Position numbers and translations under genes: made by a program. Positions 38,291 to 50,698 of a stretch of DNA of 64,000 nt are shown here, one piece after another. The notes under the pieces are model-generated. The model worked only from the letters and a program-made list of their open reading frames with translations. It made no database searches and had not been told where the DNA came from. Numbering within the stretch: position 1 is the first letter of the stretch; every line of letters begins with the position of its first letter. Source of the DNA: Stutzerimonas stutzeri (lineage in GTDB: Bacteria; Pseudomonadota; Gammaproteobacteria; Pseudomonadales; Pseudomonadaceae); the NCBI RefSeq assembly GCF_000952685.1, contig NZ_JYHV01000029.1:1-64000 (forward strand), in the 5' to 3' direction.

Positions 38291-40258
38291 ATGAAAATAA
38301 AGCACAAGCTGCTGCTGAGCTTTCTGGTCGCGACGCTTGTTCCCGTCCTTGTCGTGGCGCTGTTCACCATCCGCAACGTAACCGAGGAGGCCAAGGTCCA
38401 GTTCGAGGAAAGCAGCAGCCTGGACGTCAAACTGGTGAACAACACCTTCGTGACCCTATTCGATTCGGTTGGCCACACCGTGTCGGCCATGGCCGACTAC
38501 CCCGCCGTCCGTGACACCGAGGGTGGCGAGCTGACCACTTACTTCGGGCCGGCCCGTAAGCCCGGTGCGACCGCCACAGCTAACGGTGGCCGCGAAAAAG
38601 CTATCTTCGACTACTTCTCCGGTATCGGTAACAACAACCCGACCTTTGGCTACGTCTATATGAGCGATACCAAAGGCGGCTATGTGGAGTGGCCGGGCAC
38701 TGGAGATTACGGCGATTGGGATCCGCGGCAGCGCCCCTGGTACGGCCTGGGTAAAGATGCCAACTTCCAGCTGGCACGCCGCGACGGCTACTACTGGGAA
38801 CCGGACGACGCGGTTTATGTGTCGGTGCTCAAAGCCTTCAAGGATCAGTCCGGCAACTTCGCCGGGGTGGTCGCGGCGGATGTATCGCTCAAGGCCCTGA
38901 CCGACATGGTCCAGAAAACCCGCTTCGGCGAAACCGGTTTCTTCATGCTGGTGGAGAGCAGCGGAACCTTGCTGGTCGACGGCCACCAGCCGACCAACAA
39001 CTTCAAGAAGCTCAGCGAGCTGCCGGGCGACTACGTCACGGAAATCGCCAAAACAGAGAACGGCGTGATCGAGGTGAGCATCGATGGCGTTGAGTACCTG
39101 GCCAATGTGTTCACTTCGCCGACCCTGGGCTGGAAGTTCATCGGCTTCATGCAGACCGATGAAATCCTGGCCGGCGCACACAGGCTGGCCTGGCTGACGC
39201 TGATTGCCTGCGCCGTACTGGTCGTGCTGTTCGGTGTCGCCGGGGTCGTATTCGCCAATCGCATCGTCACCCCCATCAATCTCGTCAAGGAGGGACTGCG
39301 CACCATCGCCCAGGGTGAGGGTGACCTGACCCATCGGCTCCCGGTGCTGGCCCGCGACGAAACCGGCGAATTAGCCAAGTGGTTCAACCAGTTCATCGAA
39401 TCCACACAGTCGATGATTACTGTCATCAAGGAAAACGCCATCAGCATGCACGGTGTTTCCACCCAGACCAACGATCGCACCACCGCCATGTCGGACAGCT
39501 TGCACCGGCAGTCGAGCGCGGTGGAGCAGATTGTCACCGCCGTGACCGAAATGTCTTCGGCCGCCAACGAGGTCGCCCATACCTGTGTGAGAACGGCTGA
39601 AATTTCCGAGCAAGGTCTGAGCGCGACGCACAACGGCAAACAAGTCATTGCCCGAAGTACCGCAGGCGTTAACGATCTGGGCGCGAGTATTCAGGCCTCG
39701 AGCAAGGTGATCCGCGATCTCGAACGCGAGACCGTGAGCATCAACAACATCCTGTCGACTATTCAGCAAATTGCCGAACAGACGAACCTTCTGGCGCTCA
39801 ATGCTGCGATAGAAGCGGCGCGGGCGGGCGAACAGGGACGCGGGTTCGCAGTGGTGGCCGATGAGGTCCGCAACCTGGCCAAGCGCACCCAGGACTCCAC
39901 TGGCGAGATCAACACCATCATCACCCTGCTGGTCAGCCGCATCACCGAAGTGACGGTGAGCATGGATCGCAGTCTGTCGGAATCGACCAAGGCCATCGAG
40001 CGGTCCGGTGAGGTCATGGGTGCTTTCGAGAACATCGAGAGTGCGGTGCAGATGATTCGCGACATGACCACGCAGATCGCCACCGCCACCGAAGAACAGC
40101 ACCTGGTGACGGAAGAGATCAACCGAAACGTAGTCGCCATCAACGACGCGGTCGGACAGGTGACCGATCAGGCGACGGAAGTAGAGCGCTACTCACATGA
40201 GCAGCGCGAACTCAGCAGTGCACTCAAACAATTGGTGGGACGTTTCCGTACCGAGTAG
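38291..40258 (+). CDS. Methyl-accepting chemotaxis protein with Cache sensor
   Basis: 655 residues. A membrane helix (about 10-30) is followed by a large periplasmic dCache domain ([39 protein letters not shown]), of the type that binds amino acids or other small ligands in PctA-like receptors. A second helix (about 305-325), a HAMP domain and the methyl-accepting coiled coil follow, with the CheA/CheW-binding hairpin tip near [21 protein letters not shown] 38291 gives the expected short cytoplasmic start. The ligand is not predictable. Confidence 0.92.
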   Translation: MKIKHKLLLSFLVATLVPVLVVALFTIRNVTEEAKVQFEESSSLDVKLVNNTFVTLFDSVGHTVSAMADYPAVRDTEGGELTTYFGPARKPGATATANGGREKAIFDYFSGIGNNNPTFGYVYMSDTKGGYVEWPGTGDYGDWDPRQRPWYGLGKDANFQLARRDGYYWEPDDAVYVSVLKAFKDQSGNFAGVVAADVSLKALTDMVQKTRFGETGFFMLVESSGTLLVDGHQPTNNFKKLSELPGDYVTEIAKTENGVIEVSIDGVEYLANVFTSPTLGWKFIGFMQTDEILAGAHRLAWLTLIACAVLVVLFGVAGVVFANRIVTPINLVKEGLRTIAQGEGDLTHRLPVLARDETGELAKWFNQFIESTQSMITVIKENAISMHGVSTQTNDRTTAMSDSLHRQSSAVEQIVTAVTEMSSAANEVAHTCVRTAEISEQGLSATHNGKQVIARSTAGVNDLGASIQASSKVIRDLERETVSINNILSTIQQIAEQTNLLALNAAIEAARAGEQGRGFAVVADEVRNLAKRTQDSTGEINTIITLLVSRITEVTVSMDRSLSESTKAIERSGEVMGAFENIESAVQMIRDMTTQIATATEEQHLVTEEINRNVVAINDAVGQVTDQATEVERYSHEQRELSSALKQLVGRFRTE

Positions 40259-40265
40259 CGGTTCA

Positions 40266-40288
40266 GGCGGCGCCTTGAGGGCGCCGCC
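40266..40288. terminator. G+C-rich hairpin between convergent genes
   Basis: GGCGGCGCC, loop TTGAG, GGCGCCGCC, between the chemoreceptor and katG stops. There is no T tract, but the position suggests a bidirectional transcription barrier. Confidence 0.6.
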
Positions 40289-40295
40289 GCGAGCC

Positions 40296-42837
<2,542 letters not shown>

Positions 42838-43533
42838 ATGTTCACCCTCGCCCACTTGAACACCCCGCCGCCGGAATCGATCAAGAGCCAGGTGCTGCAG
42901 ATGGTGGTGGACTATCTCGGCGATATCAGCCCTGTGTCCCTTACCCCCAACAACCCGCTGTATCAGCTGTATCAATACGTCGTGGGTTACGAAGTGCACC
43001 GCTACCTGGACAGCATGAATGGGGCGCAAGCAGGCAAGCCCGAACTGATCATGGCGCTGGATGCCAATGACCCGGCAAGCCTGCTCGGCTTCGCGCTGTA
43101 TTTACCTTATGTGAATGATCCCGAAGCCTGTGCCCTGATCTACCTGGCGGTGCACGCCGAACATCGACGACAGGGCGTCGGCCGAGCCATGGTCGACGCG
43201 ATGGTGGCGCGCTATCCCCATGCGGAAGTAGCCTGCGTGGCCAGCAAGGTGCCGTACTTTCAAGCGCTGGGCTTTCAGCCCTTGGCCGCTCGCGGCCCGC
43301 AAGTGGTGATGAACACCCGGAGCCAAGCGTCCAGCGGCATGGTGGCCGTGCAAGACCTGGAGCCGATTTTCCAGTCACAGGAAGTTCGCCAGATTCACAC
43401 TTACCTGGTTCAGCAACACGGCACCAAAGCCATGAGCGACGCGGAAAAAAGCCGCGATCAGTTACTTGATGAGCTGGCGCAACAGGCCATTCATCTGACT
43501 CAGACGTCCTCGACGGCCAATCGTTTGCATTGA
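42838..43533 (+). CDS. GNAT-family N-acetyltransferase
   Basis: 231 residues. The acetyl-CoA motif A is ALIYLAVHAEHRRQGVGRAM (about 101-120), with the RxxGxG/A loop HRRQGVGRA, and the C-terminal YFQALGFQPL fits motif B. About 70 residues after it form a helical tail (DAEKSRDQLLDELAQQA). The substrate is not predictable. GGAG precedes ATG 42838. It is divergent from katG. Confidence 0.85.
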   Translation: MFTLAHLNTPPPESIKSQVLQMVVDYLGDISPVSLTPNNPLYQLYQYVVGYEVHRYLDSMNGAQAGKPELIMALDANDPASLLGFALYLPYVNDPEACALIYLAVHAEHRRQGVGRAMVDAMVARYPHAEVACVASKVPYFQALGFQPLAARGPQVVMNTRSQASSGMVAVQDLEPIFQSQEVRQIHTYLVQQHGTKAMSDAEKSRDQLLDELAQQAIHLTQTSSTANRLH

Positions 43534-43705
43534 CCGGGTGATGAAGCACATACACCGAACCGCCCATCCGACCCTTCCGCGTAAAGCGTGACCCACACCA
43601 CCAAACCGCTCACCAAGCCTTGCCTGGCTGGACCTTGGCGCTAATGTGCGCATGCTGGCAAATTAATATCACCAGCTATCTGCCTACACTCAGGAACGAG
43701 TATCT

Positions 43706-44149
43706 ATGTTTAAGCATTTTATGATGAGCGCCGCGGCGCTGAGCTTCGCCGTGTTGTCCGGTTGCGCGTCGGTACCAATGGAATCTCCAGAAAAGGATCA
43801 GGCGTTCAAGTCCTTCTCTGCCCCTCCGCAAGACCAGGCTGGCCTGTACATCTTCCGTGACTCAATGCTCGGAGCCGCACTTAAGAAGTCGGTGAAGATA
43901 GACGGCGAAGTTATCGGCGAGACCGCCGCGAACACCTACTTCTACCGTCTCATCACGCCGGGCCCACACACTCTGGCCACCGAGTCGGAGTTCAGCGATA
44001 ACCTCCTGGAGCTGAACGCCCAGGGTGGCAAGAACCACTACGTACGTCAGTCCATCAAAATGGGTCTGTTCGTTGGCGGTGCCAAGCTGACCGAAGTTTC
44101 GGAAGCCGAGGGCCAGAAAGCCGTGGCAGAGACCAAACTCGCACGCTAG
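43706..44149 (+). CDS. DUF2846-type lipoprotein
   Basis: 147 residues. A signal peptide ends in the lipobox LSGC (Cys at residue 20), so the protein is lipidated and probably outer-membrane or inner-membrane anchored. The mature part (GLYIFRDSMLGAALKKSV; PGPHTLATESEF) matches DUF2846 proteins of unknown function. A strong terminator follows at 44240. It stands alone. Confidence 0.85.
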   Translation: MFKHFMMSAAALSFAVLSGCASVPMESPEKDQAFKSFSAPPQDQAGLYIFRDSMLGAALKKSVKIDGEVIGETAANTYFYRLITPGPHTLATESEFSDNLLELNAQGGKNHYVRQSIKMGLFVGGAKLTEVSEAEGQKAVAETKLAR

Positions 44150-44239
44150 TGCAAAGTGACGTTCGAACGGAAAGGCCCAGCAGATTGCCGCTGATCCCGG
44201 CACGCTAGCGGCCAGGACCGAATCCGTCGCCACAGCATA

Positions 44240-44263
44240 GAAGCCCCGCAATTGCGGGGCTTC
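44240..44263 (+). terminator. Rho-independent-type terminator after the lipoprotein gene
   Basis: A 24-nt perfect palindrome, GAAGCCCCGCAA then TTGCGGGGCTTC, followed by GTTCATTGTTC. The stem is strong; the T tract is broken. Confidence 0.75.
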
Positions 44264-44358
44264 GTTCATTGTTCGGTCGCAAAACGTCCGGATGGCTCGT
44301 AGTCTCACATGAAACAAGCCCTGACGCGCCGGCGGTTCCGGCCTCAACATTCAAGCTG

Positions 44359-45102
44359 TCAAAGCTTCACACAGACAAATATCGCGTTCCCCGAAGTCCC
44401 ATTCCAAGGGACAATCTTCTCGTAATCGTGCTCAAGCACATGAACTTCGAAGGTCGGCTGCAATAGTTCGATCAGCTCACCGAAGCTCACCGCCACCATG
44501 CGGTGTTCGTCATGCCATACCTGGCTTTCATCGGCGACCGTCTTTTCAATGCGGAGCTTCAACAGCTGCTGCTCGCCTGCGCCGGGGTAGTGCCAACCGG
44601 AGCTGAAGCTGAACAGGCCGTCGGCATGCTGGGCGCTATGCGAAACGAACGAGCGGTTGTCGATGCTGTGCTTGTCCACTGCGTTGAAGCAGAACAGCCC
44701 GCCCGCCTCCAAGCCGCAGTGCACGCTCGCGATACAGGCTTTCAGCCGTTCGACGCCGGCGCTGTAGTGGATGGAGTACAGAAAGCAGGTGATCAGATCG
44801 ACCGACCCATCCAGAGCGAAACCACACATGTCCTGCACGGAGAAGCATGCTTCCGGGCAGCGCAGCGCCGCGCGGTCGAGCATCGGCTGGTTGATATCGA
44901 GCCCGCCGCTCGTGTATCCGGCATCGATGAAATGCCGCACATGCGGCCCGGTACCGCAGGCGAGATCCATATGCCGCCTGCCGCCGTTGCCGAACAGTTG
45001 CTGCAGCCGCTGAATACAGTGGCTCTGCGCGCGGTAATCGATATCGGCGCACATGAGATCGTAGTAGCCCGACAGGTCGGTATACAGAGCATTGCCGGGC
45101 AT
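44359..45102 (-). CDS. SAM-dependent methyltransferase
   Basis: 247 residues of the class I Rossmann fold. The SAM-binding motif I is HMDLACGTGPHVRHF (about 44-58), motif II GLDINQPMLDRA, and the post-motif VDLITCFLYSIHY. The beginning (YTDLSGYYDLMCADIDY) is common in small-molecule methyltransferases. The substrate is unknown. The family includes enzymes of many pathways and no neighbour helps. Confidence 0.85.
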   Translation of the reverse strand: MPGNALYTDLSGYYDLMCADIDYRAQSHCIQRLQQLFGNGGRRHMDLACGTGPHVRHFIDAGYTSGGLDINQPMLDRAALRCPEACFSVQDMCGFALDGSVDLITCFLYSIHYSAGVERLKACIASVHCGLEAGGLFCFNAVDKHSIDNRSFVSHSAQHADGLFSFSSGWHYPGAGEQQLLKLRIEKTVADESQVWHDEHRMVAVSFGELIELLQPTFEVHVLEHDYEKIVPWNGTSGNAIFVCVKL

Positions 45103-45265
45103 GATGGCCTGCTGGTCGAGCGGAGCATTGAGGGGCGCGCATCATAATCTCAACCCAACCACGGTGGAATGGCCACGTGGCTAAGGCGTCATCCACGAGG
45201 AAGCGGCAGATCATCTGCGCCATACAGGCGCCCCGAAGCTCCGCCGTCCTCGTCGCGCCAACCAA

Positions 45266-45712
45266 TTACTCGTCCGGAATATCCGCCTCGACCAGCTTGG
45301 CCAGTAGCGTCAGCGATTCCTGCCAACCGAGGTAGCACGCCTCGGCTGGAATGACGTCGGGAACGCCTGCCTGGGTGATGTTCAGCTCGGTACCACAGGA
45401 AACCGGTGTGAACGTCACCGTCACTTCCATGGCGCCCGGCAGGCCCGGATCGTCGAACCTGTCTTCGTATCGGATCCGCTGGTTTTCCAGCAGCTCAAGA
45501 TACTGGCCACCGAAGCTGTGGGTCGCCCCTGTGGAGAAGTTGGTGAAGGACATCCGATAACTGCCGCCAACACGGGCATCGAGCTCATGCACCTTGCCGG
45601 TGAAGCCATTCGGTGGCATCCATTTGGCCTTGGCGTCAGGGTCGAGAAACGCGCGGTAGAGTCGATCAGGTGAAGTTCGCAAGACGCGATGAAGGCGGAT
45701 GGTGCTGGGCAT
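45266..45712 (-). CDS. SRPBCC/AHSA1-domain protein
   Basis: 148 residues of the START/Bet v1-like fold: RVLRTSPDRLYRAFLDPDAKAKWMPPN at the start, GGSYRMSF in the middle and GWQESLTLLAKLVE at the C-terminal helix, all AHSA1 hallmarks. These proteins bind small hydrophobic ligands or act as co-chaperone-like factors; no activity can be assigned. AAAGGAGA precedes the ATG. Confidence 0.88.
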   Translation of the reverse strand: MPSTIRLHRVLRTSPDRLYRAFLDPDAKAKWMPPNGFTGKVHELDARVGGSYRMSFTNFSTGATHSFGGQYLELLENQRIRYEDRFDDPGLPGAMEVTVTFTPVSCGTELNITQAGVPDVIPAEACYLGWQESLTLLAKLVEADIPDE

Positions 45713-45831
45713 GGCTGTCTCCTTTGATTGCGGGTTTGCCTTGATGGCCTTGATAGTCGAACGAAGGAGAAGGATTTCGACGCCAGGCTTGAATTTTTCA
45801 GCGCACTCGCACTCGCCGCGACCCAGCGTGA

Positions 45832-45999
45832 AGCCACGAACGATATGCCCGCATCGGCCTGAGCCGTCCGAACGTGCAATCCGACGTCGAGGCGATAGTG
45901 CGCACGATGGGCTGCGATGGCAGCACTTCGATGTTCTTCACCGCCACCAATATGGCCATCAGCGTAGTCCACGGAGCGACGTTGGTGATTGGCGGCTAG
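45832..45999 (+). pseudogene. Fragment of a TrmH-like RNA methyltransferase gene
   Basis: 55 codons with no start codon reading ERYARIGLSRPNVQSDVEAI then VRTMGCDGSTSMFFTAT, clearly related to the first ~40 residues of the intact gene at 47645 (KRYACIGLSNPKSPSNVGAI, MRAAGCYGAASVFYTGT). After that the similarity stops and the frame ends in VVHGATLVIGG and a stop. It is either a decayed partial duplicate or a remnant of a divergent homologue, 1.8 kb from the intact copy. Confidence 0.7.
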
Positions 46000-46018
46000 C
46001 GCCCCCTCAAAGCGTCAC

Positions 46019-46402
46019 CTAGCCTCGCCGTCTCGACGTCCGCCTCGGCTGCAGCTGGTCCAGAGCAGCGGCGTTCTGCCTGGCCCAGTCGTAGATCATC
46101 TCGATCGGCTGCACCATGAGCTCGCCCAGCGGCGACAGCGCATAGCTCACCGCCGGCGGCACCGAATCAATCGTGTGGCGCTCGATCAGCCCGCTGTCCT
46201 CCAGCTCACGCAGCGTCTGGATCAGCATCTTCTTGGATATACCCGGCAGGCTTCGATGCAATGCACCGCTGCGCGCGGTGCCGTCGTGCCGCGCATGCAG
46301 CGTGTGCAAAATCATGCTGGTCCACTTGGTCGAGAAGATCTCGAGCACGCGTCTTGGGGCGCAGTCTTCGCGCCATTGTTCTTCGTCAGAGCCGGGTTGC
46401 AT
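46019..46402 (-). CDS. HxlR-family regulator
   Basis: 127 residues. The winged helix has the HxlR pattern: CAPRRVLEIFSTKWTSMIL, FSTKW then RSGALHRSLPGISKKMLIQTLRELEDSGLI, then PPAVSYALSPLGE. Family members often sense redox or electrophiles through cysteines, and a single Cys is near the N-terminus (position 14). It is divergent from the SDR gene (start 46490), 87 bp away, and probably controls it. Confidence 0.88.
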   Translation of the reverse strand: MQPGSDEEQWREDCAPRRVLEIFSTKWTSMILHTLHARHDGTARSGALHRSLPGISKKMLIQTLRELEDSGLIERHTIDSVPPAVSYALSPLGELMVQPIEMIYDWARQNAAALDQLQPRRTSRRRG

Positions 46403-46489
46403 GAGGGATGGTTACCATTTGGTGCCGACTTGGATCGGCATTTTCGAGTGGGTAAGGTGCAGGCCTGTTTCGTTTTGTGGGGTCTGAAG

Positions 46490-47551
46490 ATGACAAATCA
46501 AGCACTGGTGGTCGGCGCGAGTGGAATCGTGGGCAGCGCGGTATCTCGACTGCTGGCCAAAGAAGGTTGGGCAGTCGCTGGGCTGGCCCGTCGGCCGAAC
46601 GCCGAAGCGGGTATCACGTCGATCAGCGCGGACCTGCTGGACCCATCTGCCCTGGTCGAAGCGTTGAAAAGCCTTTCGCCCACGCACCTCTTTCTGACCA
46701 CCTGGGCTCGCCAGGACAGCGAAGCGGAAAATATCCGCGTCAACGCGCAGATGGTTCGCAATGTGCTCGAAGCGGTCCGGCCGTCTGGCTCGGTTCGCCA
46801 CGTGGCACTGGTCACCGGCCTCAAGCATTACCTCGGTCCGTTCGAAGCCTATGGCAAGGGTTCGCTGCCGCAGACGCCGTTTCGTGAGGAACAGGGGCGG
46901 CTGGAGGTGGAGAACTTCTACTACGCCCAGGAAGACGAGGTGTTTGCGGCGGCAGACCGAGACGGCTTCAACTGGAGCGTGCACCGGCCTCACACCATCA
47001 CCGGCGTCGCCGTGGGCAACGCGATGAACATGGCGACTACGCTGGCCGTGTACGCCTCGATCTGCCGGTCCACTGGCCGGCCATTCCGCTTTCCAGGCTC
47101 GGAAGTTCAATGGAACAGCTTGACCGACATGAGCGACGCCGACCAGTTAGCCAGGCATCTGCGCTGGGCCTCGACCACGCCAGCGGCGGCCAATCAGGCC
47201 TTCAATATCGTCAATGGTGATGTGTTCCGCTGGAAATGGATGTGGTCGCGCATTGCCGAGTGGTTCGGCATCGAGGCGGTGCCGTTCGATGGCCAGCCCG
47301 CCCCGCTGGAGCAGCAGATGGCAGGCGACGCGACGGCCTGGAGCGAGATGTCGAAGCAGTTCGGCCTGACCGAGCCGGACATCGCCAAACTCATCTCACC
47401 GTGGCACACCGATGCGGATCTGGGCCGGCCCATCGAGGTGGTGACAGACATGAGCAAGAGCCGAAAGCTCGGCTTCCTGGATTACCAGGCGAGTGACGAA
47501 GCATTCTTCGCAGTGTTCGACAAGCTGCGTGCCAACCGGCTCATTCCCTGA
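46490..47551 (+). CDS. SDR-family NAD(P)-dependent reductase (PRISE-like)
   Basis: 353 residues. The dinucleotide-binding motif GASGIVG is at the start (VVGASGIVGSAVSRLL). The extended-SDR body and sequences like TGLKHYLGPFEAYGKGS and RPHTITGVAVGNAMNM follow the progesterone 5-beta-reductase/iridoid synthase-like (PRISE) bacterial homologues, which reduce enones. The actual substrate is not known. ATG 46490 starts immediately at the Rossmann strand; the longer frame is an overlap of the divergent gene. The HxlR neighbour suggests induction by its substrate. Confidence 0.85.
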   Translation: MTNQALVVGASGIVGSAVSRLLAKEGWAVAGLARRPNAEAGITSISADLLDPSALVEALKSLSPTHLFLTTWARQDSEAENIRVNAQMVRNVLEAVRPSGSVRHVALVTGLKHYLGPFEAYGKGSLPQTPFREEQGRLEVENFYYAQEDEVFAAADRDGFNWSVHRPHTITGVAVGNAMNMATTLAVYASICRSTGRPFRFPGSEVQWNSLTDMSDADQLARHLRWASTTPAAANQAFNIVNGDVFRWKWMWSRIAEWFGIEAVPFDGQPAPLEQQMAGDATAWSEMSKQFGLTEPDIAKLISPWHTDADLGRPIEVVTDMSKSRKLGFLDYQASDEAFFAVFDKLRANRLIP

Positions 47552-47644
47552 GCGACGCCAGACGGGCTTTAGCGACCGCACCCGCGCCCGCCCCGTATAC
47601 TTGCGCGTTCCCGCGCGAGTACGCCTTTCTGTGAGCCGCACACC

Positions 47645-48133
47645 TTGAGCAACAAACGATATGCCTGCATCGGCCTGAGCAATCCCAAGTCGCCGTCCAA
47701 TGTCGGCGCAATCATGCGTGCGGCAGGCTGCTATGGCGCCGCCTCGGTGTTCTACACCGGCACCCGCTACGACCGCGCCAAGGATTTCATCACCGACACC
47801 AAGAAGGTCCATCAGGATATTCCGTTGATCAATATCGACGACCTGCGCAAGATCCTGCCGCTCGGTTGCGTGCCCGTCGCCGTGGAGCTGGTCGAGGGTG
47901 CTCGCGCCCTTCCCGAGTACACGCATCCGGATCGTGCGCTGTACATCTTCGGCGCGGAGGATGGCTCGCTGAGCAAGGAAATCCGCGACTGGTGCGAAGA
48001 CGTGGTCTACATCCCCACCAACGGCTGCATGAATCTCGCGGCGACAGTGAACGTGGTGCTCTACGACCGCCTGGCCAAAGGCAACAACACCCGTTCCGGC
48101 CCGCAATTTGGCGCCGCGGCGAAAGGCACCTGA
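47645..48133 (+). CDS. TrmH/SpoU-family RNA methyltransferase
   Basis: 162 residues with the trefoil-knot fold of SPOUT enzymes. Motif 1 is NPKSPSNVGAIMRAAGCYGA, motif 2 is ALYIFGAEDGSLSKEI and motif 3 is YIPTNGCMNLAATVNVVLYD. It lacks the N-terminal substrate domain of RlmB. It methylates a tRNA or rRNA 2'-O position, target unknown. The start is TTG 47645 with a weak ribosome-binding site, so the exact start is uncertain. Confidence 0.85.
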   Translation: MSNKRYACIGLSNPKSPSNVGAIMRAAGCYGAASVFYTGTRYDRAKDFITDTKKVHQDIPLINIDDLRKILPLGCVPVAVELVEGARALPEYTHPDRALYIFGAEDGSLSKEIRDWCEDVVYIPTNGCMNLAATVNVVLYDRLAKGNNTRSGPQFGAAAKGT

Positions 48134-48650
48134 TTCGCCGCCGCCACGCCTCGGCCACCCTGGCCGTCGACGTCAGCGATCGACTGACGGGCCACGATTG
48201 GCGCACGATTTACATGAACGGCGTGACGATCAGGCTGTAGAGCCAGGATCGACGAATGGTTGATCTCAAGAACGCCCCATGAGCCGGCCGCCTCAAGGAA
48301 AAGGTCGCGAATCGTCGATTCAGCCTAGTCGTTGGTGAATGCCAATCCATATCAGCGCTTGGCCAAGCCGAACAGCGCGCCTGATTCGGTTGGCAGTGTG
48401 ATGACGCGCGGATGACGACGACGCCTGGCCCCGCCTTTTCTCCGACGCATGACATCCAAGCCCTTGCAACGAGCCGGGACAAACCAGACGAAGCCGTACC
48501 GGTACGGGCCCTGCGCGGTCGCAGGCAACCGATCATGAGGCAGGCGCCGAGCGTCTATCGTTATGGGCGAAGAACCTGAACCAACCCTGCCGACCAAGCC
48601 GGTCAACCCGGCCTGACAACCTTAACGCCAGACGGCACGAGGCGATCAAT
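48134..48650. other. Gene-free stretch before the AAC(3)-like gene
   Basis: 517 bp. A minus-strand frame (48352-48606) reads like plausible protein but has no ribosome-binding site and no recognised domain. I call nothing here. GAGG lies 9 nt before the next gene. Confidence 0.4.
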
Positions 48651-49127
48651 ATGACTCCGGAGATCAACATACGCCGGCTCACCGCGAACGATGTCTTGCA
48701 CATGCGGAACATGCTCGCCATGTTCGGGCAGGCTTTCGAAGACATTCCCACCTATACCAAGGATCAGCCCTCGACGCCGTATCTCGCCGAGCTTCTGTCT
48801 GGCAACAGCTTCGTCGCGCTCGCTGCGTTCGAGGACGATCGCGTCATTGGCGGGCTGGCTGCCTACGTGCTGCCGAAATTCGAGCAGCCGAGGCGCGAAA
48901 TCTACGTCTACGACCTGGCAGTCGCACAATCGCACAGACGCCTCGGCGTCGCCACGGCACTGATACGAACGCTACAACGCGTGGCCAAGGAGCTGGGCGC
49001 CTATGTCATCTTCATCCAGGCCGACTACGGCGACGAACCGGCAGTGGCGCTTTACACCAAGTTGGGCACTCGCGAAGAGGTTCTGCACTTCGATATCAAC
49101 ACCGAATCCCAGGATAACCCCGCCTGA
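48651..49127 (+). CDS. AAC(3)-I-like aminoglycoside N-acetyltransferase
   Basis: 158 residues of the GNAT fold. The stretch [20 protein letters not shown], then [11 protein letters not shown] and [24 protein letters not shown] (interrupted here only for length), follows the gentamicin acetyltransferases AAC(3)-I closely, from memory. Those enzymes inactivate gentamicin and sisomicin by acetylating N3. It has no integron attC site or mobile element beside it that I can see, so it appears chromosomal. GAGG precedes the ATG. Whether it gives resistance depends on expression. Confidence 0.8.
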   Translation: MTPEINIRRLTANDVLHMRNMLAMFGQAFEDIPTYTKDQPSTPYLAELLSGNSFVALAAFEDDRVIGGLAAYVLPKFEQPRREIYVYDLAVAQSHRRLGVATALIRTLQRVAKELGAYVIFIQADYGDEPAVALYTKLGTREEVLHFDINTESQDNPA

Positions 49128-49236
49128 CGCGCTCATTCCTTGTGGGCACATCAGTGCGCGACCCGGTACGTTTTAGCTCCCACAGCCCCGCTTGCCGGTC
49201 TGCCACCAGTGCAATGGAGCCGGCAGGCAGACCGAA

Positions 49237-49857
49237 TCACGCCGGTGAAGGCGTCGCCTGCGTCAGCGGCTGCCACGCCGCCAGTGCGCTACGAGCGATG
49301 CTTTCGAGCGCCTCGCGATCCGCACCGTCGCGCGCCTGGATCGACATGCCCTGTTGCACGGTGATGTAGTAGCGGGCCACGGCTTCGAGATCCACGGTGG
49401 GTGAGAGTTCTCCACGCTCGATGCCCTGGGCCAGATGTTCGGCGAGCAGGCGGGTGTTATGCGCGCGCCTGGCGGCTAGCTCGGCGCGGACGTTCGCACT
49501 GGCTTCCGTCGCGTGCAGTGCGGAAAGGATCACCAGGCAGCCACGCGGCTTGTCGCTGCGGCTGAACTCGCGCGCGGTGGTCATGAGCAATGCCTCGACC
49601 GTGCCATAGGCGGTCGACGCAGCCAGCGCCGACGCCCAGATCGGTGCGCCGTCCGTGGCGCTGTAAAGCGCTACTGCCTCGCGGAACAAGCCTTCCTTCG
49701 AGCCGAAGGCGGCGTACAGGCTCGGTGAGCCGATGCCCATCGTCGAGGTGAGTTCCGCCATCGAGGCGCCTTCGTAACCTTTTTCCCAGAACAGCTCCAT
49801 CGCCTTCGCAAGCGCCTGTGTCCGGTCGAAACCCCTGGGTCTGCCGCGCTCTGCCAT
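49237..49857 (-). CDS. TetR-family regulator
   Basis: 206 residues. The helix-turn-helix (AKAMELFWEKGYEGASMAEL, GIGSPSLYAAFGSKEGLFR) is of the AcrR/YxaF subgroup, with a C-terminal ligand domain of the TetR_C_33/16 type. ATG 49857 is the second possible start. It is divergent from the SDR/MFS pair across 100 bp and probably represses it. Confidence 0.9.
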   Translation of the reverse strand: MAERGRPRGFDRTQALAKAMELFWEKGYEGASMAELTSTMGIGSPSLYAAFGSKEGLFREAVALYSATDGAPIWASALAASTAYGTVEALLMTTAREFSRSDKPRGCLVILSALHATEASANVRAELAARRAHNTRLLAEHLAQGIERGELSPTVDLEAVARYYITVQQGMSIQARDGADREALESIARSALAAWQPLTQATPSPA

Positions 49858-49957
49858 CGCTCTCACCAATTATGTATTGATCGACACAGAAAATGATTGA
49901 CAACCTTTCCGAGGCCACCGCATTCTGTATCGGTCATTATATATTGAGGAACAGCTC

Positions 49958-50698
49958 ATGTATCCACTCGAAGGAAAACGCGCTTTCATCACCGGTGCAA
50001 GCCGGGGCATTGGCGCAGCCATCGCACGTCGTCTGGCAGCAGACGGTGCTGACGTCGCCATCGGTTATGAACGTTCTGCAGGCCCAGCACAGGCGCTCGC
50101 CGACGAGATCGTCGCCCAGGGCCGACACGCCGTGGCGGTCCAGATGCAGGCCTCCTCGCCGGATTCGATCCGCGAAGCGGTGGACCAGGCGGCTGAGCAG
50201 TTGGGCGGATTGGACATTCTGGTCAACAACGCGGGCATCATTCGCGGCGGCCCGATCGAGACGATGAGCCTGCAGGACATAGACGACACGCTGTCCATCA
50301 ACGTGCGTGCGGTAATCCTTGCGTCGCAGGCCGCGCTGACACACATGCCGGAAGGCGGCCGGATCATTTCCACCGGCAGCAACCTGGCCGAGCGCGTACC
50401 CGAGGACGGCCTGAGCCTCTATTCGGCAAGCAAGGCGGCGCTCGTCGGCTGGACCAAAGGGCTGGCACGTGATCTCGGCCCGCGAGGCATTACGGTGAAC
50501 GTGGTGCATCCCGGTTCGACCGATACCGACATGAACCCGGCCGAAGGCCCCCGTGCCGAAGCCCAACGCAACCGCATGGCGATCAAGCGCTATGGCCAAG
50601 CTGCAGACGTAGCGGCCCTGGTCGCGTTTGTCGCCCGCGACGAAGCCCGCTCGATTAACGGCACCGGACTGACCATCGATGGCGGCGCCAATGCCTGA
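49958..50698 (+). CDS. SDR-family oxidoreductase
   Basis: 246 residues. Classical short-chain dehydrogenase: cofactor motif TGASRGIG (13-20), NNAG, catalytic Ser and Tyr-x-x-x-Lys (YSASKAAL) with the expected spacing. It resembles 3-oxoacyl-ACP reductase-like enzymes, but the specific substrate is unknown. AGGAA precedes the ATG. It overlaps the MFS gene and is divergent from the TetR gene. Confidence 0.9.
   Translation: MYPLEGKRAFITGASRGIGAAIARRLAADGADVAIGYERSAGPAQALADEIVAQGRHAVAVQMQASSPDSIREAVDQAAEQLGGLDILVNNAGIIRGGPIETMSLQDIDDTLSINVRAVILASQAALTHMPEGGRIISTGSNLAERVPEDGLSLYSASKAALVGWTKGLARDLGPRGITVNVVHPGSTDTDMNPAEGPRAEAQRNRMAIKRYGQAADVAALVAFVARDEARSINGTGLTIDGGANA

Noticed and set aside
48210-48536. 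Minus-strand frame before the AAC(3)-like gene
   Set aside because: No ribosome-binding site and no recognised domain.
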